56,702 nucleotides of DNA from Chlamydiae bacterium CG10_big_fil_rev_8_21_14_0_10_35_9 (GTDB lineage Bacteria > Chlamydiota > Chlamydiia > Chlamydiales > SM23-39), in NCBI GenBank assembly GCA_002773835.1, contig PFAC01000045.1:1-56702 (forward strand), read 5' to 3'. The translations under genes and the position numbers were made by a program. Positions 25,082 through 33,820 of the stretch are shown piece after piece (positions within the stretch are counted from its first letter, which is position 1; each line of letters starts with the position of its first letter). The notes under the pieces were generated by a model that worked only from the letters and a program-made list of their open reading frames with translations, searched no databases and was not told where the DNA came from.

Positions 25082-26761
25082 ATGCAAAAAAGCCATCAAA
25101 CTCTTTTTAGAAAATATAGGCCTCAGACATTTCAAAGTGTTGTAGGTCAAATTTCTATCATTCAAACATTGAAAAACGCTTTGAAATATGACAAAGCAAG
25201 CCATAGTTACCTATTTTGCGGCCCCAGAGGCGTAGGAAAAACAACTCTTGCTAGAATTTTTGCTAAGGCCTTGAACTGCAAAAATCTAAATGAAGATATG
25301 GAACCTTGTAATAAATGTGGTTCTTGCCTGGAGATTACAGGGGGGCAGTCCCTCGATATCATTGAGATTGACGGAGCTTCTAATCGAGGGATTGATGATA
25401 TAAGACAGATTAACGACACAGCGTGCTACTCCCCTTCTTCAGGAAAGTATAAAATATATATTATCGACGAAGTGCATATGTTAACCAAAGAGGCTTTCAA
25501 TGCTTTGTTAAAAACATTAGAAGAACCTCCAAGTCAAGTGAAGTTTTTTTTCGCAACGACAGAGCCTCACAAGGTATTGCCTACTATTGTCAGTCGATGC
25601 CAAAGGTTTGATCTAAAGCGTATTACTCAAAGTCAAATCATCGATAAGCTTCTCACAATTGCTACCAGCTTAAATAGGAATGTTACCCAAGACGCATTTG
25701 AGATGATTGCCCACCATGCAGATGGTAGCTTAAGAGACGCCGAGTCGATATTTGAGCAGATCTTGTGCTTTGAAGGAGGCGATATTCATGCTGAGACTGT
25801 TAATCAGTGTTTAGGCCTTCTTCCTAAAGATAAGCTATTTGATTTAGATCAAGCTGTAGCGAAGAATGATTTTCGCTTTGCTTTTGAACTTTCTGAAGAG
25901 GTTTTTAACAAGGGGATCAACCCTCAGTATTTTTTTGATGAGCTTCTAGAACATTTTCGTAATTTACTGGTCTGGAAGCAGTTTTCTGCAAATGGCTCTA
26001 AAATATATGAATCTTCTGCAAAAATTTATTCTTTAGAACAGCTTTTATTCATAGTGGACTACTTGTTAAATACTGCAAGGAATTTAATCAAAAGTTCCTT
26101 TAAAAAAGTCACTTTAGAAATGATACTGCTAAAAATCATCCAAACTTCCCACACTTTGTCTTTATCTTCTTTATTCCAGCGATTATTGGAGATTGAAAAA
26201 AGGCTACCGCAAGAAAAAACAGATCCTGCACAGCAAGAGTCCAGGGAACCGCAGAAAAAATTAACAGAGCCTGAACTCAAACAATGTCCTCCTAACGATG
26301 AGGAAGAGATGCTCTGCCAAGGGGAAGAGTCTTTAGTAGATGTGCCTTTTGATTATGCTGCCAAACCAAAAGAGGCAGACCACACAACACTGGAACAGAA
26401 AAAAGAACCTACTCTTAAGCAATGTTCTCCTAACGATGCGGAAGAGATGCTCTGCCAAGGGGAAGAGTCTTTAGTAGATGTGCCTTTTGATTATACAGCC
26501 AAACCAAAAGAGGCAGACCACACAACACTGGAACAGAAAAAAGAACCTACTCTTAAGCAATGTTCTCCTAACGATGAGGAAGAGATGCTCTGCCAAGGGG
26601 AAGAGTCTTTAGTAGATGTACCTTTTGACTATGCTGCCAAGCCGAAAGCTGAAACCGAATTACAACAAAGTTTTTCGCGTTTTGAAACATTAATGAGATT
26701 TGCCTCTGTAGAACTAGAAGGTAGTTTAAATATTGAAAAAAAGGAGTTTAATAATGGGTAG
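25082..26761 (+). CDS. dnaX: DNA polymerase III subunit gamma/tau DnaX
   Basis: DnaX is the motor of the clamp loader at the replication fork. The AAA+ part shows LFRKYRPQTF at the start and Walker A GPRGVGKT (47-54). A four-cysteine zinc module contains CNKCGSC, Walker B is IYIIDEVHML, and the sensor/Arg finger is TIVSRCQRFD. Domain III follows to about residue 370. The rest is not a normal tau C-terminus. It contains three copies, the last partial, of a 46-residue acidic unit (26276 to about 26650), then a short tail. No clear gamma frameshift site was seen. The stop overlaps ybaB by 8 bases; dnaX-ybaB is the chlamydial arrangement (CT334-CT335). Confidence 0.95.
   Translation: MQKSHQTLFRKYRPQTFQSVVGQISIIQTLKNALKYDKASHSYLFCGPRGVGKTTLARIFAKALNCKNLNEDMEPCNKCGSCLEITGGQSLDIIEIDGASNRGIDDIRQINDTACYSPSSGKYKIYIIDEVHMLTKEAFNALLKTLEEPPSQVKFFFATTEPHKVLPTIVSRCQRFDLKRITQSQIIDKLLTIATSLNRNVTQDAFEMIAHHADGSLRDAESIFEQILCFEGGDIHAETVNQCLGLLPKDKLFDLDQAVAKNDFRFAFELSEEVFNKGINPQYFFDELLEHFRNLLVWKQFSANGSKIYESSAKIYSLEQLLFIVDYLLNTARNLIKSSFKKVTLEMILLKIIQTSHTLSLSSLFQRLLEIEKRLPQEKTDPAQQESREPQKKLTEPELKQCPPNDEEEMLCQGEESLVDVPFDYAAKPKEADHTTLEQKKEPTLKQCSPNDAEEMLCQGEESLVDVPFDYTAKPKEADHTTLEQKKEPTLKQCSPNDEEEMLCQGEESLVDVPFDYAAKPKAETELQQSFSRFETLMRFASVELEGSLNIEKKEFNNG
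26276..26650 (+). repeat. 138-bp tandem repeat within dnaX (2.7 copies)
   Basis: Copies begin at 26276, 26414 and 26552, exactly 138 bases (46 codons) apart, and are nearly identical in DNA. The coded unit is acidic with two cysteines (starting LKQC-PNDEEEMLCQGEE). Near-identity at silent sites points to recent amplification. Confidence 0.95.
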
Positions 26762-27035
26762 TGGTTTTTCAAAAATGAAAAAACAAGCCAAAATGATGCA
26801 AGATCAAATGGACAAAATGAAAAAAGAAATGCAAAACCTTGAAGTCGAGGGATCAGCTGGCGGAAGTTTGGTAAAAGTTGTCATTAATGGTGAAAAAGAA
26901 GTAAAAAAAATTGTTATTAGCCCCGAATGTGTTGATCCAGATGATATTGATGGTTTGCAAGATCTAATTATCGGAGCTTTTGAAAATGCCTATCAAAAAC
27001 TTGAGCAAGAAAACCCCATGCCTTTTAGTTTTTAG
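26754..27035 (+). CDS. ybaB: YbaB/EbfC nucleoid-associated protein
   Basis: The 93-residue protein is of the YbaB/EbfC family, which binds DNA as a dimer. The start MGSGFSKMKKQAKMMQDQM and the VEGSAGGSLVKVVINGEKEVKKI core are typical. The ATG at 26754 has AAGGAG 7 bases upstream; an in-frame ATG at 26733 lies inside dnaX and lacks one. It overlaps dnaX by 8 bases and converges on ptsI with an 11-base overlap. The same pair order occurs in Chlamydia (CT334-CT335). Confidence 0.93.
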   Translation: MGSGFSKMKKQAKMMQDQMDKMKKEMQNLEVEGSAGGSLVKVVINGEKEVKKIVISPECVDPDDIDGLQDLIIGAFENAYQKLEQENPMPFSF

Positions 27036-28797
27036 CTGCTAGACGCTCCTGGTAATTTTTTTGAATAAATTCCTGCAGCTCCTCTTTTTTTGTAAGCTTT
27101 AACGCTTTTTTTGTAAGTTCAATAGCCTCTTGTAAGTTAATTTTACGAATAGCATCTTTTACAAGAGGTAGGTGCCTGGAGGAGACAGACAAATCTCTAA
27201 TTCCTAGACCTAAAAGAATAGGGATAAACTTGGCATCTGCCGCTATTTCTCCACATAACAAAAGAGGCTTATGATTATTTATTGCAGCTTCAACAACCAT
27301 TTGGATTAAACGAATAATACTTGGATGGGATGCAGTATAAATATGACTTAAATGGGGATTAGTTCTATCTGCTGCCATAACATATTGAATCAAGTCATTT
27401 GTCCCAATAGATAAAAAGTCAGCTTCTTGAGCAATTACCTCGCTCATAATTGCACTGGAAGGGACTTCAATCATGCATCCTAAAGGGATCTTTTTAGGAA
27501 GTAAAATATTTTCCTTTTCAAGCTCCCCTCTTACTTGCTGGATTTTTTCCCTTACAAACAAAAGCTCAGAAACATCAGATACCATCGGAACAAGAATATG
27601 AATATTACCATAGATGCTCGCTCTTAAAATAGCTCTTAACTGGCTTATTAAAATAGCTTCATTGCTCATGAGGTATCGAATAGCCCTGCACCCTAAAACT
27701 GGATTCATTTCATTGGCAAGATCTTTGTTCTGTTTAAGGATATACTCATTATTTTTGTCTCCGCCAATATCAAAAATCCTTATTACCAAAGGTAATTTTC
27801 CAAGCTTTTTAACAAAACTTCTATACACGTTAAATTGATCTTCTTCAGTTGGAAATTCACGTCCCATAAGAAATAAATATTCAGACCGGAATAGACCAAC
27901 ACCCGAGGCATTATACTTTAATAGCAAATCAATATCAGACTGTGTCTCGATATTACCAAAAAGATTAACAGTTTCCTTATCTAGTGTCTCAGTTTTCAAA
28001 TGGGCAATTTCCTGAAGTTTATCAAAAAGCCCTTGCTTTCCTTTGATCGTTTTCTGATATTTTTTTAAAGTAGTTAAATTGGGATTAAGAATTACTACCC
28101 CTTTGAATCCATCAACAATAATGGAGTTTATTTCAGTTTTTCCAATTAACTGTGTGTCAATATTTGCTATGAAAGGAATGCCTTTAGCCCTTGCAATAAT
28201 TGCAGTATGCGAAGTAAGTCCACCTCGTTGAGTGACAAAAGCACTAACTTGATTATTATTTACTTCAGCAATATCTGACGGCATCAACTCTTTGGAAAAA
28301 ACTACAGATCCGAATGGGACTTGGAAAAACTTAGAATCTTTAGATAAACTTAAATGCCTTAATATTCTTTTAGAAACATCGACAATATCTTTTACTCTGT
28401 CTTGAAAAAAACTATCTGACAATCCCAAAAATCTTTCTTTAAACTCATAAATAGTATCTTGAAAAATTGATTCGATATTGCGTCGCTCTTCATATAGCTT
28501 TCTCTCCATGTTAGAGTTTAAAAGAGGGTCTTTTAAAATCTCCAAATGGGCCTTTAAGATTTCAATAACTTCATTTGCATCTTCTTTTTCTAAGTTTAAA
28601 CACAACTTTCTAAGGTCTTTTTCACTTTTGTAAATTGCTTTTTTATAACGGTCTAATTCTTTTTCTAAATCTTCCTCAGCAATCGCAAACTTTGGAACCT
28701 GATCTTCCACTGTAGGAAAGAAAAAAGGCAGGCCTATTGCTATCCCTTCACTTAACGTAAGTCCTTGTAGAACTATTTCATTTGCGCTGCTATTCAT
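27025..28797 (-). CDS. ptsI: phosphoenolpyruvate-protein phosphotransferase (PTS enzyme I)
   Basis: Enzyme I moves phosphate from PEP to HPr. The phospho-His motif GGLTSHTAIIAR (His197 from this start) is visible. So are the PEP-binding region (GVGLFRSEYLF, RIFDIGGDK), the EVPSSA and SIGTNDLIQY blocks, and the catalytic Cys in LLCGE. The ATG at 28797 overlaps the ptsH stop and gives 590 residues; an in-frame ATG at 28821 is the alternative. No sugar permease (EII) is seen in the window, which fits a regulatory PTS with HPr and HprK. C. trachomatis has the same ptsI-ptsH order (CT336-CT337). Confidence 0.95.
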   Translation of the reverse strand: MNSSANEIVLQGLTLSEGIAIGLPFFFPTVEDQVPKFAIAEEDLEKELDRYKKAIYKSEKDLRKLCLNLEKEDANEVIEILKAHLEILKDPLLNSNMERKLYEERRNIESIFQDTIYEFKERFLGLSDSFFQDRVKDIVDVSKRILRHLSLSKDSKFFQVPFGSVVFSKELMPSDIAEVNNNQVSAFVTQRGGLTSHTAIIARAKGIPFIANIDTQLIGKTEINSIIVDGFKGVVILNPNLTTLKKYQKTIKGKQGLFDKLQEIAHLKTETLDKETVNLFGNIETQSDIDLLLKYNASGVGLFRSEYLFLMGREFPTEEDQFNVYRSFVKKLGKLPLVIRIFDIGGDKNNEYILKQNKDLANEMNPVLGCRAIRYLMSNEAILISQLRAILRASIYGNIHILVPMVSDVSELLFVREKIQQVRGELEKENILLPKKIPLGCMIEVPSSAIMSEVIAQEADFLSIGTNDLIQYVMAADRTNPHLSHIYTASHPSIIRLIQMVVEAAINNHKPLLLCGEIAADAKFIPILLGLGIRDLSVSSRHLPLVKDAIRKINLQEAIELTKKALKLTKKEELQEFIQKNYQERLAAKN

Positions 28798-29065
28798 AAT
28801 ACTCGCCAAATCGTCTTTCAAAAGCTTGCTCTAAAAGCTCCATTACTTTTTTAGCATCCGGTCCCTCAACCTCAACGGTAATACAAGCATTTTTTTTTGC
28901 AGTTAACATAAGAAGGCTCATAATGCTTCTAGCGTTAGCGGGAGTTTTTTTATGAATAAAACTCACGGTAGATTTAAAAGGCTGTAAAAGCTTGACCACA
29001 GCAGTAGCAGGCCGTATATGCAATCCTAAATCATTTTTAATTTTTAATTTCTTAATAAGTTTCAT
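28790..29065 (-). CDS. ptsH: phosphocarrier protein HPr
   Basis: The 91-residue HPr has the phospho-accepting His16 in LGLHIRPATA. The regulatory Ser47 lies in ANARSIMSLLML, which HprK would phosphorylate. The Ser site plus hprK close upstream points to signalling rather than sugar transport. It overlaps ptsI and is transcribed before it. Confidence 0.95.
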   Translation of the reverse strand: MKLIKKLKIKNDLGLHIRPATAVVKLLQPFKSTVSFIHKKTPANARSIMSLLMLTAKKNACITVEVEGPDAKKVMELLEQAFERRFGEYYE

Positions 29066-29181
29066 CTTAATAATAACATGAAAGTCTTCATTAAAAGACT
29101 TTAAATGTCACTCCTTAGTTATTTGCATTTATAACTTCATCAAACCTTATAGCTGCATGTTTTTTTCTTCAGTTACCTTCT

Positions 29182-30150
29182 TTAAGTTTTTTCTTTTAAA
29201 GGAGAAGACTGACGAATTTTTCGTTTTCTTTTCGCTAAAGTTTCCAGCAGTTTCATATTAAACTCTTTGGCAGAGTTGTATCCCATTCCTTTTAAACGAT
29301 GGTTAAGGGCTATTGTCTCTATGAGCAATATTACATCTCTTCCCGGTTTTACAGGCAATAAATGAAAAGGAATATTAATATCTAAAATATCAGTATATTT
29401 TTCTTCTAGGCCGACCCGGTCATAAAAGTGTTGGTCATCCCATTCTTCTAACTGAACAACAATGTCTAATCCCTTGTCAGGCCTAACACAAACGGCCCCA
29501 TATAAGTTAGCGACATTAATTATGCCAATGCCCCGTATTTCCATAAGATGTCTAGTAAGCTCAGGACCTTCTCCTATTAAAAAAGACCCTTCTTTTTTTC
29601 TTACTTTGACCACATCATCAGAAATTAAACGATGTCCCCTTTCTATTAAGCCTAATGCAGCTTCACTTTTACCGACAGAAGACTCCCCTTTTATTAAAAC
29701 ACCTACTCCAAACACTTCAATCAATGTCCCATGCAGTGTGACGCTTGGGCAAAACTCATCAGACAAAAGCAGAGTCAACTTACTGAACAAATCTACAGTA
29801 TGCATTTTACTTTGAAACAAAGGAATATTGTTTTGTTCACAAATCACTAGTAACTCTTTCAAAGGTCTCATTTTTCTAGATAAAAACACGGCAGGAGTTG
29901 AATTAGTGAGCATTGCTTTTAATCTTTCAAATCGAATTTCTGCTGACAGCTCTTTTAAATATTGTATTTCCCCTCTTCCAAAAAGAAAAATTCTAGATTT
30001 GATAAAATTTTTCATATAGCCGGTCAAACTAAGTCCAGGTCTATGTACTTCAGGCTTTCGAATCTTACGGTTCAAACCAGCTTTCCCAGCTAGTAACTCT
30101 AGCTGTAAGTTCCTTTTATGCTGATTGAGTATACTCTGAACTTGGTACAT
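29182..30150 (-). CDS. hprK: HPr kinase/phosphorylase HprK
   Basis: HprK phosphorylates or dephosphorylates Ser of HPr. The 322-residue protein has the N-terminal DRTGG-like domain. The C-terminal kinase domain carries Walker A GESSVGKS (155-162), RGHRLISDDVV and the family motif MEIRGIGIIN. It lies 116 bases upstream of ptsH on the same strand and 4 bases after the gene from 30958, so it may be co-transcribed with both. Confidence 0.95.
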   Translation of the reverse strand: MYQVQSILNQHKRNLQLELLAGKAGLNRKIRKPEVHRPGLSLTGYMKNFIKSRIFLFGRGEIQYLKELSAEIRFERLKAMLTNSTPAVFLSRKMRPLKELLVICEQNNIPLFQSKMHTVDLFSKLTLLLSDEFCPSVTLHGTLIEVFGVGVLIKGESSVGKSEAALGLIERGHRLISDDVVKVRKKEGSFLIGEGPELTRHLMEIRGIGIINVANLYGAVCVRPDKGLDIVVQLEEWDDQHFYDRVGLEEKYTDILDINIPFHLLPVKPGRDVILLIETIALNHRLKGMGYNSAKEFNMKLLETLAKRKRKIRQSSPLKEKT

Positions 30151-30154
30151 GGCT

Positions 30155-30958
30155 TTATATCTCGATTTGCTCTAAGTAAAAAATTAGCCAATCTAAAAAA
30201 GTGCTAAAAGCCAAGGACTTTTCTTTTTTAGCTGGGTCCGAAATACTATAGTCTATTCCAGAAAAATATACATTCCCCATCTCATCTGTAGGGTACCAGT
30301 CAGCATAAAAACACTGGAAAGAATGAAGTCCAAAACATTCGTAAAAGGGATAAAGAGAAGATGGATCTATCGCTTTTTCATTGCAGAGCACCACTCGGTC
30401 ACTTTCCAAGAGCGACTGGTGCAAAAGGTCTGTTACTTTTCTTATTTTTTCCAAAGGGATAATTCCAGTATCAGAATGTTTCTTGAATCCATTATGAATA
30501 AGGTTAAAAGAAAGAAAATCATTAGGAATTCTATTATGAAAATGGGCTTTTGCCTCTTGAAGCAAATCATAGCTTGCAGGAGGAAACCCTCTAAAAAAGC
30601 AGCTATCATTCTGCATACTGTAGACAAGCTCAGGCTCAAAAGGAGACTTAGGATTTTCCTTAGTTAAATAAATCCCGATATCTTCTACATTCGAAAAAAA
30701 ATTTTCTAAAAAGGGATGAGCTCTGGGATGAAAAGGTAGTGTCTTCAACCAATAATCGCGAGTAAATTCAATTCTGTCTGAGCACGTTAATTTACTAAGC
30801 TCAAACCAGCCTTTGGGCAGATTGGGAGACATTTCCTTCAAACTAGAAAATGAAAGTGAACTTTTTTCTTCTAAGTAAATAACTTCATAAAAGAAGTGTT
30901 CAAAATCAGTCTCTTCATTAGTTTGCTGATAGAACCGCTTTGCATGTGAATTCATCAA
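30155..30958 (-). CDS. hypothetical protein, possible SUKH (SMI1/KNR4) domain
   Basis: The 267-residue protein has no recognised named family. Around residues 130-175 the segment AHFHNRIPNDFLSFNLIHNG fits the LPxDYxxFLxxxNG pattern of SMI1/KNR4 (SUKH) domains. The end, AFSTFLDWLIFYL, fits the SF-x-EFL pattern that closes such domains. SUKH proteins act as immunity proteins against toxins or as scaffolds in eukaryotes. The gene stops 4 bases before hprK, so it may share that transcript. The assignment is by eye and tentative. Confidence 0.5.
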   Translation of the reverse strand: MMNSHAKRFYQQTNEETDFEHFFYEVIYLEEKSSLSFSSLKEMSPNLPKGWFELSKLTCSDRIEFTRDYWLKTLPFHPRAHPFLENFFSNVEDIGIYLTKENPKSPFEPELVYSMQNDSCFFRGFPPASYDLLQEAKAHFHNRIPNDFLSFNLIHNGFKKHSDTGIIPLEKIRKVTDLLHQSLLESDRVVLCNEKAIDPSSLYPFYECFGLHSFQCFYADWYPTDEMGNVYFSGIDYSISDPAKKEKSLAFSTFLDWLIFYLEQIEI

Positions 30959-31087
30959 AAAACAGCGAAATTAGTTCAATAAAGATTTCATCTTAATAAA
31001 AAAGACCAGATTTTTAAAGGAAAGTTTTTTAAAATGGATTGTTTCCGAATTTTTTTTAGTATATTAAGTAGGTAAAAAGGGAGTAGC

Positions 31088-32359
31088 ATGTCGTATACAC
31101 GGGTAGTTATAATAGGCGGAGGATTTGGCGGATTAAACGCAGCTAAGTCATTAGGCAACTCTAGTTTAGATGTTTTGTTGGTTGATAAAACGAATCACCA
31201 CTTATTTCAACCCCTGCTGTATCAAGTAGCATCAGCGGCTTTATCTCCAGCTGATATTGCCACCCCCATTCGAGAAATACTTAAACCATTTTCGAATGAA
31301 ACAGTCGTTATGGGCCATGTCGTAAAAATAGAAAAAGAGAAAAAACAAATACAGCTGGCAAATGGTGATACGATTCCCTACGATTTTTTAATAATAGCAA
31401 TTGGCGCCCATCACTCTTATTTTGGACATGATGAATGGCAAGCTAATGCCCCTGGCCTAAAAACACTTGTCGATGCCTTAAAAATCCGAGAAAGAATTTT
31501 GATTTCTTTTGAAAAAGCAGAAAGGTCAGACAGCATTTCAGAAGCTAGAAAGTACTTGAATTTCGTTATAATAGGCGCAGGCCCAACAGGCGTTGAGCTT
31601 GCTGGAGCAATTGCTGAGATTGCCCATGAAACAATGCTTAAAAACTTTAGAAGGATTGACCCAACTAAAACGAAAGTATTTTTAGTTGAAGCAGCCCCTC
31701 ATATTCTACCTCAGTATCCAGAAAAATTAGCTAATAAAGCTAAAAGCTTTCTAGAGAGGTTTAAAGTAAAAGTACTGGAAGGGAAAGCAGTTGTTGATGT
31801 CACATCTGAAGGGGTACAGGTAGGAGACCAATTTATTGAAACAAGAAATGTCATTTGGGCAGCCGGCAATAGGGCTCCTGAATTGCTGCAAACATTAGAT
31901 ATCCCCTTAGATAAACAATGCAGGGTTATCGTTGAAGAAGACTTAAGTATACCCAACCACCCTGAAGTTTTCGTAATAGGAGATGCAGCAAAAGCCCTAG
32001 ATAAAAAAGGAAACCCGCTTCCAGGGCTTGCCCCTGTAGCTATACAACAGGGAAGATATGTTGCAAATCTAATAAAAAAGAATATCCCTAAAAGCCAAAG
32101 AAAACCTTTTCGTTATTTTGATAAAGGAACAGTAGCTACCATTGGTAAAACTAAAGCTGTCGGCATGTTTGGAAAGTTTAAATTTTCCGGTTTTTTTGCA
32201 TGGATCGGTTGGTGTTTTATCCATATAGCTTATTTAATTACATTCAGATCTAGATTAATCGTGTTAATCCAATGGTTTTTTGCCTATCTTTCCGGGCAAA
32301 GAGGGGCTCGACTTATCAACAAGCCCTTAGATCCGGAATTACCCAAGCAGCCCGACTAA
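31088..32359 (+). CDS. ndh: type II NADH dehydrogenase (NDH-2)
   Basis: NDH-2 oxidises NADH and reduces quinone at the membrane without pumping ions. The 423 residues show the FAD-binding GGGFGG at 10-15, and NHHLFQPLLYQVA, typical of the family. The NADH-binding IIGAGPTGVELAGAI and the C-terminal FAD motif VFVIGDAA are present. LAPVAIQQGRYVA is followed by a hydrophobic membrane-anchor region near residue 375. The ATG is preceded by AAGGGAG. A weak promoter (TTGTTT, 17 bases, TATTAA at 31062) lies upstream. Its end overlaps comEC by 88 bases if the upstream comEC start is used. Confidence 0.93.
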   Translation: MSYTRVVIIGGGFGGLNAAKSLGNSSLDVLLVDKTNHHLFQPLLYQVASAALSPADIATPIREILKPFSNETVVMGHVVKIEKEKKQIQLANGDTIPYDFLIIAIGAHHSYFGHDEWQANAPGLKTLVDALKIRERILISFEKAERSDSISEARKYLNFVIIGAGPTGVELAGAIAEIAHETMLKNFRRIDPTKTKVFLVEAAPHILPQYPEKLANKAKSFLERFKVKVLEGKAVVDVTSEGVQVGDQFIETRNVIWAAGNRAPELLQTLDIPLDKQCRVIVEEDLSIPNHPEVFVIGDAAKALDKKGNPLPGLAPVAIQQGRYVANLIKKNIPKSQRKPFRYFDKGTVATIGKTKAVGMFGKFKFSGFFAWIGWCFIHIAYLITFRSRLIVLIQWFFAYLSGQRGARLINKPLDPELPKQPD

Positions 32360-33786
32360 AAAGTAACTTTTGGAAAAACTATCCCGCTTTACAGTTCTCC
32401 CTACTTTTTTTATGCGGTGTAGGTTTTTCTTGGCCTATGCTTGTCTTATGGGTTCTGTGTTTTTATAGAAAAAATATTATTCTATCACTGCTTATAAGCT
32501 TATTAGGATTTGGTTTTTTTTATTGGCAAACGCCCTCTTATTTAGAAGAAGGATTTCAAAAAAAAGGGACGGGATATTTTATCGTAGAGTCAATTCAAAA
32601 AGTTAAAAACAACACCTTTTCTTACAAAGGAAAGTTTTTTCGTTTTTACTGTGAAGACAATACCACCTTAAAAAATATTCCGTGCAAAATTTACATGAGA
32701 GGCAAAAAAAGACCACCGGGAAATTATCACTACTTTATTTCTGGAACTCTTTCTAAAAAGACAGATAAATTCTTTTCCTTCAAACAAGACAAGTCAGCTG
32801 AATGGCAAGCACGAAAAAAAGTTTACAATTTAGTTGAACTTCGTTTTCAAACAAAAGAGAAGCTAAAAAAGCACCTTTCTAAAAAAATTAAAAACGCGAA
32901 TATTAAATATTTATGTATTGCCCTAACTACGGGAGATGTAGAAAGCTCTTTTCTTCGTTATGTTTTTTCCAGAATCGGATTAAGTCATATTTTAGCAATT
33001 TCCGGCTTTCACTTTGGTTTGTTTGTAGGGTTCTTAGCTTTATTACTTAGAAAGATTTTACCGCAAAAAGCTCTTTATTGGACTTTGCTTTTCATCTCTT
33101 TTCTTTACCTAAGTTTTATAGGGGTATCGCCCTCTGTTTTACGGGCGTGGGTCATAGTTACTTTGTTTATCCTCAGTAAAATTTTAGGTAAGGTCAAATC
33201 ATCATTAAATTTAGTGGGTGTAAGTTTGTTGATAAACTTGCTCTTATCTCCTACTGATATATTTCACTTAGGATTTCAATTTAGTTACTTGAGCTATCTT
33301 GCCATTATATTGTTTTATACACCTACTGATGCTTTTTTCTCTCAAATAATTAAATCAAGGAATCCTAAAGACTTACCTTTGCTATCTAGACCTGTGTATC
33401 ATTTTTTAGTCTCTTTCAGGAAGGCTTTTAGTTTAAATGTTGCTGTGCACCTTGTCATTACCCCCGTTTTACTCTATCATTTCTGTAAAGTGCCTATATA
33501 CACCCTCTTTTACAATCTTTTTATTCCGCCTTCCATTGGAATATTAATGTATCTTTTAGTTATCTCCTTGGTCATGCCCGTAAATTGGATTTATTTTCTG
33601 ATAGAAGGCTTTTCTAAAATGCTTTTAAAAATAATAGTCTACCCACCTTTCAGCTTGGAGTTTTTCATAAGATTTAAAGGACTTCCTTACTGGTTTGTCC
33701 TTTTCTATCTAGAAGCTATCTTATTAATAGTAATCTTCCATACTGCACAAAAAATGCATCGCAATTTAACCTCTTCATCTTTATGA
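32272..33786 (+). CDS. comEC: ComEC/Rec2-type DNA-uptake channel protein
   Basis: ComEC carries single-stranded DNA across the inner membrane in natural transformation. The 504-residue protein has two N-terminal membrane segments and a soluble OB-like part. The Competence domain carries the signature LSHILAISGFHFGLFVG, with about seven further membrane segments. There is no C-terminal metallo-beta-lactamase domain, as is usual for short chlamydial forms (CT339). The true start is uncertain. The frame opens at 32272 inside ndh without a good ribosome site, and no later ATG precedes the first membrane segment. Confidence 0.8.
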   Translation: MVFCLSFRAKRGSTYQQALRSGITQAARLKSNFWKNYPALQFSLLFLCGVGFSWPMLVLWVLCFYRKNIILSLLISLLGFGFFYWQTPSYLEEGFQKKGTGYFIVESIQKVKNNTFSYKGKFFRFYCEDNTTLKNIPCKIYMRGKKRPPGNYHYFISGTLSKKTDKFFSFKQDKSAEWQARKKVYNLVELRFQTKEKLKKHLSKKIKNANIKYLCIALTTGDVESSFLRYVFSRIGLSHILAISGFHFGLFVGFLALLLRKILPQKALYWTLLFISFLYLSFIGVSPSVLRAWVIVTLFILSKILGKVKSSLNLVGVSLLINLLLSPTDIFHLGFQFSYLSYLAIILFYTPTDAFFSQIIKSRNPKDLPLLSRPVYHFLVSFRKAFSLNVAVHLVITPVLLYHFCKVPIYTLFYNLFIPPSIGILMYLLVISLVMPVNWIYFLIEGFSKMLLKIIVYPPFSLEFFIRFKGLPYWFVLFYLEAILLIVIFHTAQKMHRNLTSSSL

Positions 33787-33820
33787 TCTCTTCCCTTAAA
33801 ACCTTAAAAATAGTTTAAAT

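Noticed and set aside
26190-26225. A-rich sites in dnaX as a programmed frameshift signal for the gamma form
   Set aside because: The runs are only six A, in the phase GAA AAA AGG or GAA AAA ACA, not the A AAA AAG heptamer. No stop-proximal hairpin was seen, so a frameshift cannot be claimed.
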